Positions 25,137-33,150 of a stretch of 64,000 nt of DNA are shown piece after piece (position 1 is the first letter of the stretch; each line of letters opens with the position of its first letter). A program made the translations under genes and the position numbers. Where the stretch lies: NCBI GenBank assembly GCA_017619755.1, contig JAFZRU010000014.1:1-64000 (forward strand). The letters are read 5' to 3'. This stretch comes from Prevotella sp. (GTDB taxonomy: Bacteria > Bacteroidota > Bacteroidia > Bacteroidales > Bacteroidaceae). The notes beneath the pieces were generated by a model, which had not been told where the DNA came from, did no database searches, and was given only the letters and a program-made list of their open reading frames with translations.

Positions 25137-26174
25137 TCAATTGGCCGCCTCGAACTCACGCAGGAACCTCACGTCGTTCTCGGAGAACATGCGTAAGTCG
25201 CTCACGCGGTATTTCAAGTTGGTGATGCGCTCCACGCCGACACCGAAGGCATAGCCGCTGTAAATGCTGCTGTCGATGCCGCAAAGTTCAAGAACGTTCG
25301 GGTCAACCATGCCGCAACCCAAAATCTCCACCCATCCGGTGTGCTTGCAGAACCCGCAACCCTCGCCACCGCAGATGAAGCATGAGATATCCATCTCTGC
25401 ACTCGGTTCGGTGAAGGGGAAGAAGCTGGGACGAAGGCGAATCTTGGTGTCGGCTCCGAAAAGTTCGCGGGCAAAGGTGAGAAGCACCTGCTTCAAGTCA
25501 GTGAATGAAACATTCTTGTCGATGTACAGCCCCTCCACCTGGTGAAAGAAGCAGTGCGCACGGGCTGTAATCGCTTCGTTGCGATAAACACGACCGGGGC
25601 AGATCACGCGAATGGGTGGCTGGGTGGCGTCCATCACACGTGCCTGCACGGAACTGGTGTGGCTGCGAAGGATGATGTTCTTGGCTACGTCGTCGGGATT
25701 TGTCTCCACAAAAAACGTGTCTTGCATGTCGCGAGCGGGATGGTCCGCGGCAAAATTCATCTTCGTGAAGACATGCAGGTCGTCTTCCACTTCGGGACCG
25801 TCGGCTAACGTGAACCCCATTCGGGAGAAGATGTCGATAATCTCGTTGGTCACGATGGAGATGGGATGGCGAGTGCCAAGGGTGACGGGATAGGGCGTGC
25901 GTGTCAAATCTATGGCATCGTCGGCCTGGGAGGCTGTGGCAAGCGACTCGCGCAAGGCATTGATGCGCTCCGTGGCTGTCTGCTTCAACTCGTTGATTTT
26001 CATACCTACGGCTCGCTTCTGGTCGGCAGCTACCGTGCGGAAGTCTGACATCAGCGATGCAACCTCGCCACGCTTGCTAAGGTACTTCAGACGAAGGGCT
26101 TCCAATTCCTCTGCATTGGAGGCTTTCAGCGTTCTCACTTCCTCCAACAGGGCTTCTATCTTCTCTAACAGCAT
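25137..26174 (-). CDS. pheS: Phenylalanyl-tRNA synthetase alpha subunit
   Basis: The product has 345 residues from the ATG at 26174, the family's normal start (MLLEKIEALLEEVRTL, an N-terminal coiled coil of about 85 residues). The class II catalytic core follows: motif 2 around VICPGRVYRNEAITARAHC, then FHQVEGLYIDKNVSF, FFPFTEPSAEMDISC, and motif 3 as GYAFGVGVERITNLKY. Four cysteines in CFICGGEGCGFCKHTGW match the bacterial short insert. It charges tRNA-Phe together with PheT, which is not in the window. It is alone on the minus strand, divergent from the DUF4348 gene. The family end is intact. Confidence 0.96.
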   Translation of the reverse strand: MLLEKIEALLEEVRTLKASNAEELEALRLKYLSKRGEVASLMSDFRTVAADQKRAVGMKINELKQTATERINALRESLATASQADDAIDLTRTPYPVTLGTRHPISIVTNEIIDIFSRMGFTLADGPEVEDDLHVFTKMNFAADHPARDMQDTFFVETNPDDVAKNIILRSHTSSVQARVMDATQPPIRVICPGRVYRNEAITARAHCFFHQVEGLYIDKNVSFTDLKQVLLTFARELFGADTKIRLRPSFFPFTEPSAEMDISCFICGGEGCGFCKHTGWVEILGCGMVDPNVLELCGIDSSIYSGYAFGVGVERITNLKYRVSDLRMFSENDVRFLREFEAAN

Positions 26175-26266
26175 TTTTATTTCGTTTATTATTAATAAGG
26201 TGGGGAACTGCTCCCGCACCGGGATTACATGCGAGGGTTTGTGCCAAACCCAACTCAAAATACATG

Positions 26267-26274
26267 CAAAGGTA
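26267..26274 (-). promoter_or_regulatory. -7 box for pheS
   Basis: TACCTTTG on the minus strand, giving a leader of about 85 bases. The -33 region shows only TTCC-like sequence. Confidence 0.4.
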
Positions 26275-26316
26275 ATATTTTTCACGCAATAATGGAAAAA
26301 TATCGAAATAAAGTTG

Positions 26317-26324
26317 TAATTTTG
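26317..26324 (+). promoter_or_regulatory. -7 box for the DUF4348-murB run
   Basis: TAATTTTG, 30 bases before the ATG at 26355. No clear TTTG is seen 19-21 bases upstream. Confidence 0.4.
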
Positions 26325-26354
26325 CGCGGAATATATCCCTTTTGCGGTAATTAT

Positions 26355-27233
26355 ATGAGAAAAAGAACCTTCCTTTTTTTCTGCCTGGCTTGCTTTGTCA
26401 TCAGCATGGCCATTGGCTGCAAGGACAAGAAACCGGAAGTGGAGCCACCTGTCGTGGTGGTGGACACCGTGGAGGTTGTGGACACGGTGCCACAAGTGGT
26501 GATAGACACCATTCCTGAAAACGCACGTGACAGCCTCATCTCCTCAACACCCGTGCCAAAGGCCGCCGACGAATTGTTCGATGATTTCCTTTTCCTTTTC
26601 ACTGCCAACAAGAAACTGCAGTATGAAAGGGTGGATTTCCCCCTGCCCGTTTACAATGGTGACTCACGGACTGCCATTGAAAAGAAAAACTGGAAAATGG
26701 AGAGATTCTTCTCGCAACAGGAGTTCTACACCCTCATTCTCGATGATGAGAGCCAACTCGAACTACCCAAGGACACCACCATCGACAGCGTTGTCATTGA
26801 GAAAATCTTGCTCAAGGCAAAGACGGTGGAGCAGCATTCCTTCAGCAGAAACGATGGTCAGTGGAGGCTCAAAAGCATCAGCAGGAACACCTTGGCCCAA
26901 AACCAAAACAAGTCCTTCCTCGCTTTCTATGAACGCTTCGCCACCGACACCGTTTTCCAACAGCAGAGCATTCACGACCCCGTGAAGGCGGTGCTGCCAG
27001 ACCCCGATGATGACTACGACATGGTGGAAGGGGAGTTTCATCCCGACCAATGGGAGGAGTTCAAACCCTATATCCTTCCCAACGACACCATCTACAACGT
27101 CATCTACGGACAGAAATACAGACGCTCGAAGCAAAAACTATTCATTATCAGAGGATTGTCCAACGGCTTCGAGACAGAGATGACTTTCAAGCAAGTGGAC
27201 GGGAAATGGATGCTTGTAAAAATTGTTGAATAG
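26355..27233 (+). CDS. DUF4348 lipoprotein
   Basis: From the ATG at 26355 the product has 292 residues. A lipoprotein signal ends in SMAIGC (Cys about 22). A Val/Asp/Thr-rich linker follows (VVVDTVEVVDTVPQVVIDT). The rest is the DUF4348 domain seen across Bacteroidales: DELFDDFLFLFTANKKLQYE, RVDFPLPVYNGD, DDDYDMVEGEFHPDQWEEF and the closing GFETEMTFKQVDGKWMLVKI. It is probably an outer or inner membrane lipoprotein facing the periplasm. No biochemical role is known. It lies 8 bases before murB, so it is likely the first gene of that transcription unit and may be linked to the envelope. Confidence 0.78.
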   Translation: MRKRTFLFFCLACFVISMAIGCKDKKPEVEPPVVVVDTVEVVDTVPQVVIDTIPENARDSLISSTPVPKAADELFDDFLFLFTANKKLQYERVDFPLPVYNGDSRTAIEKKNWKMERFFSQQEFYTLILDDESQLELPKDTTIDSVVIEKILLKAKTVEQHSFSRNDGQWRLKSISRNTLAQNQNKSFLAFYERFATDTVFQQQSIHDPVKAVLPDPDDDYDMVEGEFHPDQWEEFKPYILPNDTIYNVIYGQKYRRSKQKLFIIRGLSNGFETEMTFKQVDGKWMLVKIVE

Positions 27234-27241
27234 GTAAGACC

Positions 27242-28255
27242 ATGAAAGACTTCAAAAATTTCAACCTCATCCAGTACAACACCTTCGGCATCAATGCTTC
27301 GTGCAGAAGGTTCGTCGAGTTCGACAACGACAAGGAGGTGACTCCATTCCTTTGCACACTCAACGAAGACGATATGCCGTTGCTCATCATCGGAGCCGGA
27401 AGCAACCTTCTGCTGACAAAGGACTTTGAGGGAACGGTGCTGCACTCTGCCATCAAGGGGGTGGAGAGCCGATGCGACAACGGCTTCGTTTACCTCACAT
27501 GCGGCTCAGGAGAAATATGGGACGACATCGTGGAACTTTGCATCGACCATGGATGGCACGGGGCGGAGAACCTCTCGCTCATTCCCGGTGATGTGGGAGC
27601 TACCGCCGTGCAGAACATCGGGGCGTATGGCGTGGAGGTGAAGGATTTTATTTGGAGCATCGAGGCCATTGAGGTGGCTACGGGACTGAGAGTGGTCATT
27701 CCACGCAGCGAGTGCGAATACGCCTACAGGGACAGCAGATTCAAGCATGACTGGAAAAACCAGTTCTTCATCACCTCCGTCACATACCGCTTCTCGGAAA
27801 CATTCTCCCCTATGCTCGAATATGGGAACATCAAGCAACGACTCAAAGCAAAGGGAGTGGAGAAACCAACGGCAAGGCAGCTCAGAGACGCCATCATCGA
27901 CATCAGAAATGAAAAACTGCCCGACCCCAAAGTAATGGGAAATGCAGGAAGTTTCTTCGTCAACCCCGTCGTCGAAAGAGAGAAATACCTTCGGCTGATG
28001 GAAGAATTTCCCGACATACCTCATTACTATGTGGACGAAAACCATGAGAAGATACCTGCCGCCTGGCTCATCGACAAATGTGGGTGGAAAGGACGCTCCC
28101 TCGGAAATGCGGGTGTGCACGACAAACAGGCTCTCGTGCTCGTCAACAAGGGAGGGGCATCTGGCGAAGAGGTGCTAAGGCTATGCGAGGCCATCAGAGA
28201 GGATGTCTTGGGGAAGTTTGGGATAAAAATCTATACAGAGGTCAACATCATCTAA
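27242..28255 (+). CDS. murB: UDP-N-acetylmuramate dehydrogenase
   Basis: The product has 337 residues, the length of type I (E. coli-like) MurB. FAD-binding motifs are clear: NTFGINASCRRFVEF, LLIIGAGSNLLLTKDF, and SLIPGDVGATAVQNIGAYGVE. The proton-donor Ser lies in MGNAGSFFVNPVV and the catalytic Glu in the C-terminal IYTEVNII. It reduces UDP-GlcNAc-enolpyruvate to UDP-MurNAc with NADPH in the cytoplasm, the second step of peptidoglycan synthesis. It lies 8 bases after the DUF4348 gene and 12 before the metallo-hydrolase. Confidence 0.96.
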   Translation: MKDFKNFNLIQYNTFGINASCRRFVEFDNDKEVTPFLCTLNEDDMPLLIIGAGSNLLLTKDFEGTVLHSAIKGVESRCDNGFVYLTCGSGEIWDDIVELCIDHGWHGAENLSLIPGDVGATAVQNIGAYGVEVKDFIWSIEAIEVATGLRVVIPRSECEYAYRDSRFKHDWKNQFFITSVTYRFSETFSPMLEYGNIKQRLKAKGVEKPTARQLRDAIIDIRNEKLPDPKVMGNAGSFFVNPVVEREKYLRLMEEFPDIPHYYVDENHEKIPAAWLIDKCGWKGRSLGNAGVHDKQALVLVNKGGASGEEVLRLCEAIREDVLGKFGIKIYTEVNII

Positions 28256-28267
28256 CACCATCGCGAC

Positions 28268-29029
28268 ATGAGAATCATCATCCTCGGCTCCGGCACTTCG
28301 GGGGGCGTTCCCAGCGTGGGATGCCGTTGCGAGGTGTGTAAGAGTGACGACCCAAGAGACAACAGGTTGCGCTCATCGGCGCTTGTTGAGACAAGGACCA
28401 CAAGGGTGCTTATCGACTGCGGCCCTGACTTCCGACAGCAAATCATGCCCTTCGACTTCCAGCGCATCGACGCCGTGCTGCTCACCCACATACACTATGA
28501 CCATGTGGCAGGCATCGACGACATCAGGCCATTCTGTGTCTTCGGCCCCATCAACGTATATGCCAACCAAGGCACAGTCCAAGCTCTCCACACCACCATG
28601 CCTTATTGCTTCGCAGAGCACCTCTATCCGGGAGTGCCGCTGCTCAACTTGCAGGCCATCAAACCGCATGAGCCGCTGCAAGTGGGAGACATCAGCATCA
28701 TGCCTTTCCAGGTGATGCACGGCAAACTGCCCATCCTTGCCTTCCGGATAGGAAAACTGGCATACATCACTGACATGAAAACCATCGACGAGGAGGAGAT
28801 GCCTTACTTGGAGGGGGTGGAGACGCTTGTGGTCAACGCTTTGAGAAAGGGAAAGCCACACCACTCTCATCAGACGCTCGAAGAAGCCGTGTCGTTCGCC
28901 AAGAGGGTGGGGGCGGAAAGGACGTGCCTCATTCACATGTCGCACGGGATAGGCCTCCACTCCGACACCACGGAGATTCTCCCGCCGGGTGTGTGTCTGG
29001 CGCATGACGGACTGACCATGGAGGTGTGA
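28268..29029 (+). CDS. MBL-fold metallo-hydrolase (PhnP-like)
   Basis: The product has 253 residues. It opens GSGTSGGVPSVGCRCEVC, typical of the PhnP/phosphodiesterase-like branch of the metallo-beta-lactamase fold, including the extra zinc-binding cysteines. The metal motif is LLTHIHYDHVAGIDDIRPFC (HxHxDH). Further His ligands lie in MHGKLPILAFRIG and IHMSHGI, with the Asp in AYITDMKTID. It is a probable phosphodiesterase or cyclic-phosphate hydrolase in the cytoplasm; the substrate is unknown. It is common next to murB in this phylum. The following gene starts at or just after its stop codon. Confidence 0.85.
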   Translation: MRIIILGSGTSGGVPSVGCRCEVCKSDDPRDNRLRSSALVETRTTRVLIDCGPDFRQQIMPFDFQRIDAVLLTHIHYDHVAGIDDIRPFCVFGPINVYANQGTVQALHTTMPYCFAEHLYPGVPLLNLQAIKPHEPLQVGDISIMPFQVMHGKLPILAFRIGKLAYITDMKTIDEEEMPYLEGVETLVVNALRKGKPHHSHQTLEEAVSFAKRVGAERTCLIHMSHGIGLHSDTTEILPPGVCLAHDGLTMEV

Positions 29030-29031
29030 CC

Positions 29032-29460
29032 ATGGGAAAGGGCCTGCAGTTGATCACCAGCGGACTCATGCTCCTCGTCGGGGGAATGACCTACCTCCTC
29101 TTCCGACCTACGACATTGGTGCTCTTCCAACTCCTCCATCGCATGGGCATGGAAGACTGGACGATGCAGTGGAGGGAGAAGGTGGCTGGTCTCCATTTGC
29201 CGGAGTTCGTTGTATATAGCCTCCCCGATGGATTCTGGGCAGCTGCCTACGTGATGGTCATACATGCCTTGCTCCAAGGGCAGTCGGCAAAGACAAGGCT
29301 CATCGCTGCATCGGTCATTCCGCTCATTGGCACGGTTGCAGAAGGGATGCAGGCCCTCGGTTGGGCACCCGGGACTTTCGACGTGGCCGACATCGTGTGC
29401 ATGCTCGCGCCGCTCGCCATATATGCAGCTTATATTTATAAACAATCTTTCAACATCTGA
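29032..29460 (+). CDS. VanZ-like small membrane protein
   Basis: From the ATG at 29032 the product has 142 residues; a GTG at 29026 overlapping the previous stop is also possible. There are four hydrophobic spans. The pair of last spans, with VAEGMQALGWAPGTFDVADIVCM, recalls the VanZ pattern of a Glu in one helix, a Pro-Gly turn and Asp-x-x-Asp at the head of the next. Function is unknown; VanZ proteins affect glycopeptide tolerance in some species. It overlaps or abuts the metallo-hydrolase and ends 4 bases before the AAA gene. Confidence 0.55.
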   Translation: MGKGLQLITSGLMLLVGGMTYLLFRPTTLVLFQLLHRMGMEDWTMQWREKVAGLHLPEFVVYSLPDGFWAAAYVMVIHALLQGQSAKTRLIAASVIPLIGTVAEGMQALGWAPGTFDVADIVCMLAPLAIYAAYIYKQSFNI

Positions 29461-29464
29461 ATAA

Positions 29465-30517
29465 ATGGCTCAATTTTTCACAAACAAACAAGTTACAATC
29501 ATCGTGTGCTGTGTGGCCGCTGTGTTCGTCTGCATGGGATTAATCACCCTCGTTGCCGTGATGACCGAAGACGAGGAGCAAGGGAAACAACTCGTGATGG
29601 ATAATCAGGGTAGCGATGAAAGCGGTAGGAAGTACAGGTTTGAAAACAAGGAAGACAGGTCGGAGGGAAACGATGAGGACAGCATCGTCGTCAACAAACC
29701 ACTCGAAGGAGACCCTTACCAGGAACTTGACGAACTCATAGGACTTCAATCGGTGAAAGAGGAGGTCAAGTCGCTCGCCAATTTTGTCAAGGTGCAGAAA
29801 ATGAGGGAGAAGAAAGGACTGAAAACACCTAAATTGTCCTACCACCTCGTCTTCACGGGAAGCCCGGGAACGGGAAAGACCACAGTGGCGAGAATTGTGG
29901 CAAAGATATACAAAGACCTCGGAATACTGAAAAAAGGACACCTCGTGGAAACCGACAGGTCGGGATTGATTGGGGAGTATGTGGGACAGACAGCGCCAAG
30001 GGTCAACCAAATATGCGACTCAGCACTCAACGGCGTGCTGTTCATCGACGAGGCATACGCCATCACACAAAGCGACAAAGGGGCTGACTATGGCGCAGAG
30101 GCTGTTGCCACTCTGCTCAAGAGAATGGAGGATGACAGAGACAGACTTGTCGTCATCGTAGCAGGATACACCAACGAGATGAAGCATTTCATCGAGTCCA
30201 ACCCGGGCCTGCAGTCCCGATTCAACAAGTACATCAACTTCCCCGACTACACTCCCGCAGAACTTTACGACATCTTCCGCCTGTATCTCAAGAAAAACGA
30301 ATACACCATCACCAAGGAGGCTGCAAATTATCTCATGAACCAACTCGAATATGTGGTGAAAAACAAAACCAGGAACTTTGGAAACGCCCGGTATGTGAGA
30401 AATGTCTTCGAGAAAACCATTCAATGCCAGGCTGACAGACTTTCAGAGATGAAAAATGTCAGCGAAGACCAACTCGTCGAAATCACCCTTGCTGACATCA
30501 AGGCGGGTATGAAATAA
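29465..30517 (+). CDS. Membrane-anchored AAA+ ATPase of the CbbX/SpoVK type
   Basis: The product has 350 residues. One N-terminal membrane span (VTIIVCCVAAVFVCMGLITL) is followed by a polar, charged linker to about residue 85. The AAA+ core begins LDELIGLQSVKEEVKSLANF. It has Walker A GSPGTGKTT (132-140), a pore-loop-like GLIGEYVGQTAPRV, Walker B VLFIDEAYAI, sensor I in VIVAGYTNEM, and arginine-finger-type NPGLQSRFNKYINF. The sensor II region is NFGNARYVRNVFE. These are the features of the CbbX/SpoVK class, which remodels protein complexes as hexamers. A membrane anchor is not part of CbbX itself, so the target is probably at the inner membrane. The target is unknown. Confidence 0.82.
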   Translation: MAQFFTNKQVTIIVCCVAAVFVCMGLITLVAVMTEDEEQGKQLVMDNQGSDESGRKYRFENKEDRSEGNDEDSIVVNKPLEGDPYQELDELIGLQSVKEEVKSLANFVKVQKMREKKGLKTPKLSYHLVFTGSPGTGKTTVARIVAKIYKDLGILKKGHLVETDRSGLIGEYVGQTAPRVNQICDSALNGVLFIDEAYAITQSDKGADYGAEAVATLLKRMEDDRDRLVVIVAGYTNEMKHFIESNPGLQSRFNKYINFPDYTPAELYDIFRLYLKKNEYTITKEAANYLMNQLEYVVKNKTRNFGNARYVRNVFEKTIQCQADRLSEMKNVSEDQLVEITLADIKAGMK

Positions 30518-30572
30518 TCGAGTTTTCAACATAACGTATAAAAAAATGATTTCACACACTTTATCGGAAAAG

Positions 30573-31313
30573 ATGATGAGAAAGCTTTTTGTGGCCATGT
30601 CCATGCTGCTCTGCATGGGAGCCAATGCACAAAATATACAATTTCATTATGACTTGGGCAAGGCCATCGATGATGACCTCGACAGTAGGCCAAGCTTCAC
30701 CACCACCGTCGAACTCTTCAAAACCGACAAGTGGGGGAGCACTTTCTTCTTCGTCGATTTGGACTATCTTCACGATGGTGTGGCAGGAGCTTACTGGGAG
30801 GTGGCAAGGGAGGTGAACATCACCAACAACAAGCAATGGGCGGCTCATGTGGAATACAACGGAGGAATGGCTTCCAACAAGTATTCCGGCATGTCCACAC
30901 GCTACCAGCACGCTTTCCTGGCCGGGCCGGCATGGAATATCGCCTCCGCTGACTACAGCAAGACTCTTTCCTTGCAGGCTATGTACAAATACTATTTCAA
31001 GGGGCAGAATGCTTGGAACAAACCTTTCAACAGCTTTCAGGCCACAGCCGTGTGGGGCGTGCATTTCGCTGGAAGGAAATTTTCTTTCTTAGGGTTCATT
31101 GACTGTTGGTACGACCAAAGTGTCAGAGGCAATTGGATTACCATCTCGGAGCCACAGCTATGGTTCAACATCAACACCTTGAAGGGGTGCAAGGACATCA
31201 ACCTCAGTGTAGGAACAGAAGTGGAAATCAGCAACAATTTCGTCTTCGACGACAAGGGGAGAAACGACAGATTCCACGCCATTCCCACCATCGCGGCGAA
31301 ATGGACTTTCTGA
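30573..31313 (+). CDS. DUF5020 family outer membrane protein
   Basis: From the first of two adjacent ATGs (30573, 30576) the product has 246 residues. The signal peptide is MMRKLFVAMSMLLCMGANAQ. The mature protein is predicted to be a 12-strand barrel with aromatic girdles (RPSFTTTVELFKTDKWGSTF, FFVDLDYL, AYWEVAREVNI, LQAMYKYYFKG) and ends in Phe (AAKWTF), as outer membrane barrels do. The sequence matches DUF5020, which is distantly like Tsx nucleoside channels. A nucleoside-pore role is possible but unproved here. It stands 55 bases after the AAA gene and 46 before the ABC exporter. Confidence 0.8.
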   Translation: MMRKLFVAMSMLLCMGANAQNIQFHYDLGKAIDDDLDSRPSFTTTVELFKTDKWGSTFFFVDLDYLHDGVAGAYWEVAREVNITNNKQWAAHVEYNGGMASNKYSGMSTRYQHAFLAGPAWNIASADYSKTLSLQAMYKYYFKGQNAWNKPFNSFQATAVWGVHFAGRKFSFLGFIDCWYDQSVRGNWITISEPQLWFNINTLKGCKDINLSVGTEVEISNNFVFDDKGRNDRFHAIPTIAAKWTF

Positions 31314-31359
31314 TTTTCTTGAAAATAGCGACATCTCATTCAACACGCATCAAGACACC

Positions 31360-33150
31360 ATGATCAAGACACTATATGCACAAATCAAGCAGTATCGGAA
31401 GGCGGCGGCACTAACGCCCTTGTTCACCTCGTTAGAGGTGGTCATGGAGGTGCTTATCCCATACATCACGGCTAAACTCATCGACTTGGGCATCAACGAA
31501 CAAGACATGGCCAACGTGTACCTCTATGGGGGTGTCATGCTCGCCATGGCTTTCCTCAGCCTGTTATTCGGCATCAAGGCTGGACAATATTCCGCATACG
31601 CTTCTGCGGGCTTCGCTGCCAACCTTAGGGAGGCCATGTACAACAACATACAGACGTTCTCTTTCTCCGACATCGACAAGTTTAGCACTTCGGGACTTGT
31701 CACAAGGATGACAACCGACGTCTCCAACCTTCAAAACGCATTCCAACAACTTCTCAGAGTGTCTGTTAGGGCACCCTTTAGAATGCTCTTCAGCATCTTT
31801 ATGTGCTTCATCATCGATGTCAGGATGAGTGTCATCTTCATTGTGGCCATGGTGGTGCTCTCCATCTTCCTCTATTTCCTCATCAGCAGGGTTTCGGGAC
31901 TCTTCAAGTTGGTTTTCGAACGATATGACCAACTCAACAGCAGCGTCCAGGAAAACATCGCCGGTATCAGGGTGGTCAAGGCCTTCGTCAGGGAGGATTA
32001 CGAAAACCACAAGTTCCTCTGGGCTGCCGAAGGGCTTTACAAACTATATGTCAGAACGGAGGGGCTCATGGCTCTCAACCACCCCGTCATGAACCTCGTC
32101 GTTTATGCATGCATCATTGCCATCTCATGGTTTGGAGCACAATTTGTCGTGGGGGGGACGCTCACCACGGGAGAAATCACTTCGCTCTTCACTTACGTTA
32201 TGAGCATTCTCATGTCGCTCATGATGCTCAGCATGATCTTCGTCATGCTCACACAGAGCGCGGCAAGCGGACAAAGGGTGGCGGAAGTCATCAACGAAGA
32301 AGCGGACATCTGCAATCCCAAAAGACCGACCATGGAGGTGCAAAATGGAAACATCGACTTCAACCATGTCTATTTCGCGTACAAGGAGGGAAGTGGAGAG
32401 TATGCCATTCAGAACATTTCCTTTCACGTCAAGTCGGGAGAGACCATCGGGGTCATCGGTGGAACGGGTAGCGGCAAGTCGTCACTTGTCAATCTTGTCA
32501 GTAGGCTCTACGACGTTTCCAAGGGAAACGTCATGGTGGGGGGGAAGGATGTCAGGCAATACGACTTGCAGACCCTGAGAGATGCCGTGGCTGTCGTCTT
32601 GCAGAAAAACGTGCTCTTCTCAGGAACCATCCTCGACAACCTCAGATGGGGTAAGGCCGATGCTACCGAGGAGGAGTGCAAGGAGGCTTGCAGGTTGGCA
32701 TGCGCCGACGAGTTCATTGAACAGATGCCGGAGGGGTATAACACGCGCATCGAACAAGGGGGAACCAATGTCTCTGGAGGTCAGAAGCAAAGGCTGTGCA
32801 TCGCAAGGGCATTGCTGAAAAATCCGAAAGTGCTTGTCCTTGACGACAGCACAAGCGCATGCGACACTGCAACAGACGCCGCCATACAGAGGGCGTTCAG
32901 AGAGGACATACCCAACGTCACCAAAATCATCATCGCACAACGTATCTCAAGCGTCAGGGAATGTGACCGCATCCTCGTACTCGACAAGGGGAAGGTCTGC
33001 GGCTTCGACACGCATGATAATCTCCTGCAAAGCAATGCCATCTACCATGAGATCTTCACCATCCAAAACCAGGACGGGGGAGATTTTGATGAGCCTCGGA
33101 AATTGATGCACACGAAGAACACCAACAAACGTAAAGCCAAGAAGTCATGA
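31360..33150 (+). CDS. Heterodimeric ABC exporter half, degenerate ATP site subunit
   Basis: The product has 596 residues: six membrane helices (about 15-320) and one nucleotide-binding domain. Walker A is GGTGSGKSS (367-375), the signature NVSGGQKQR, and Walker B VLVLDDSTSACD. The catalytic Glu position is Asp (D496), and the H-loop His is Gln (Q527 in IIIAQRISS). These two changes mark the non-hydrolysing site of asymmetric exporters such as TM287/288, LmrCD or BmrCD. It overlaps its partner by 4 bases (ATGA), so translation is coupled. The pair should export a drug or lipid-like substrate; the substrate is not predictable. Confidence 0.92.
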   Translation: MIKTLYAQIKQYRKAAALTPLFTSLEVVMEVLIPYITAKLIDLGINEQDMANVYLYGGVMLAMAFLSLLFGIKAGQYSAYASAGFAANLREAMYNNIQTFSFSDIDKFSTSGLVTRMTTDVSNLQNAFQQLLRVSVRAPFRMLFSIFMCFIIDVRMSVIFIVAMVVLSIFLYFLISRVSGLFKLVFERYDQLNSSVQENIAGIRVVKAFVREDYENHKFLWAAEGLYKLYVRTEGLMALNHPVMNLVVYACIIAISWFGAQFVVGGTLTTGEITSLFTYVMSILMSLMMLSMIFVMLTQSAASGQRVAEVINEEADICNPKRPTMEVQNGNIDFNHVYFAYKEGSGEYAIQNISFHVKSGETIGVIGGTGSGKSSLVNLVSRLYDVSKGNVMVGGKDVRQYDLQTLRDAVAVVLQKNVLFSGTILDNLRWGKADATEEECKEACRLACADEFIEQMPEGYNTRIEQGGTNVSGGQKQRLCIARALLKNPKVLVLDDSTSACDTATDAAIQRAFREDIPNVTKIIIAQRISSVRECDRILVLDKGKVCGFDTHDNLLQSNAIYHEIFTIQNQDGGDFDEPRKLMHTKNTNKRKAKKS

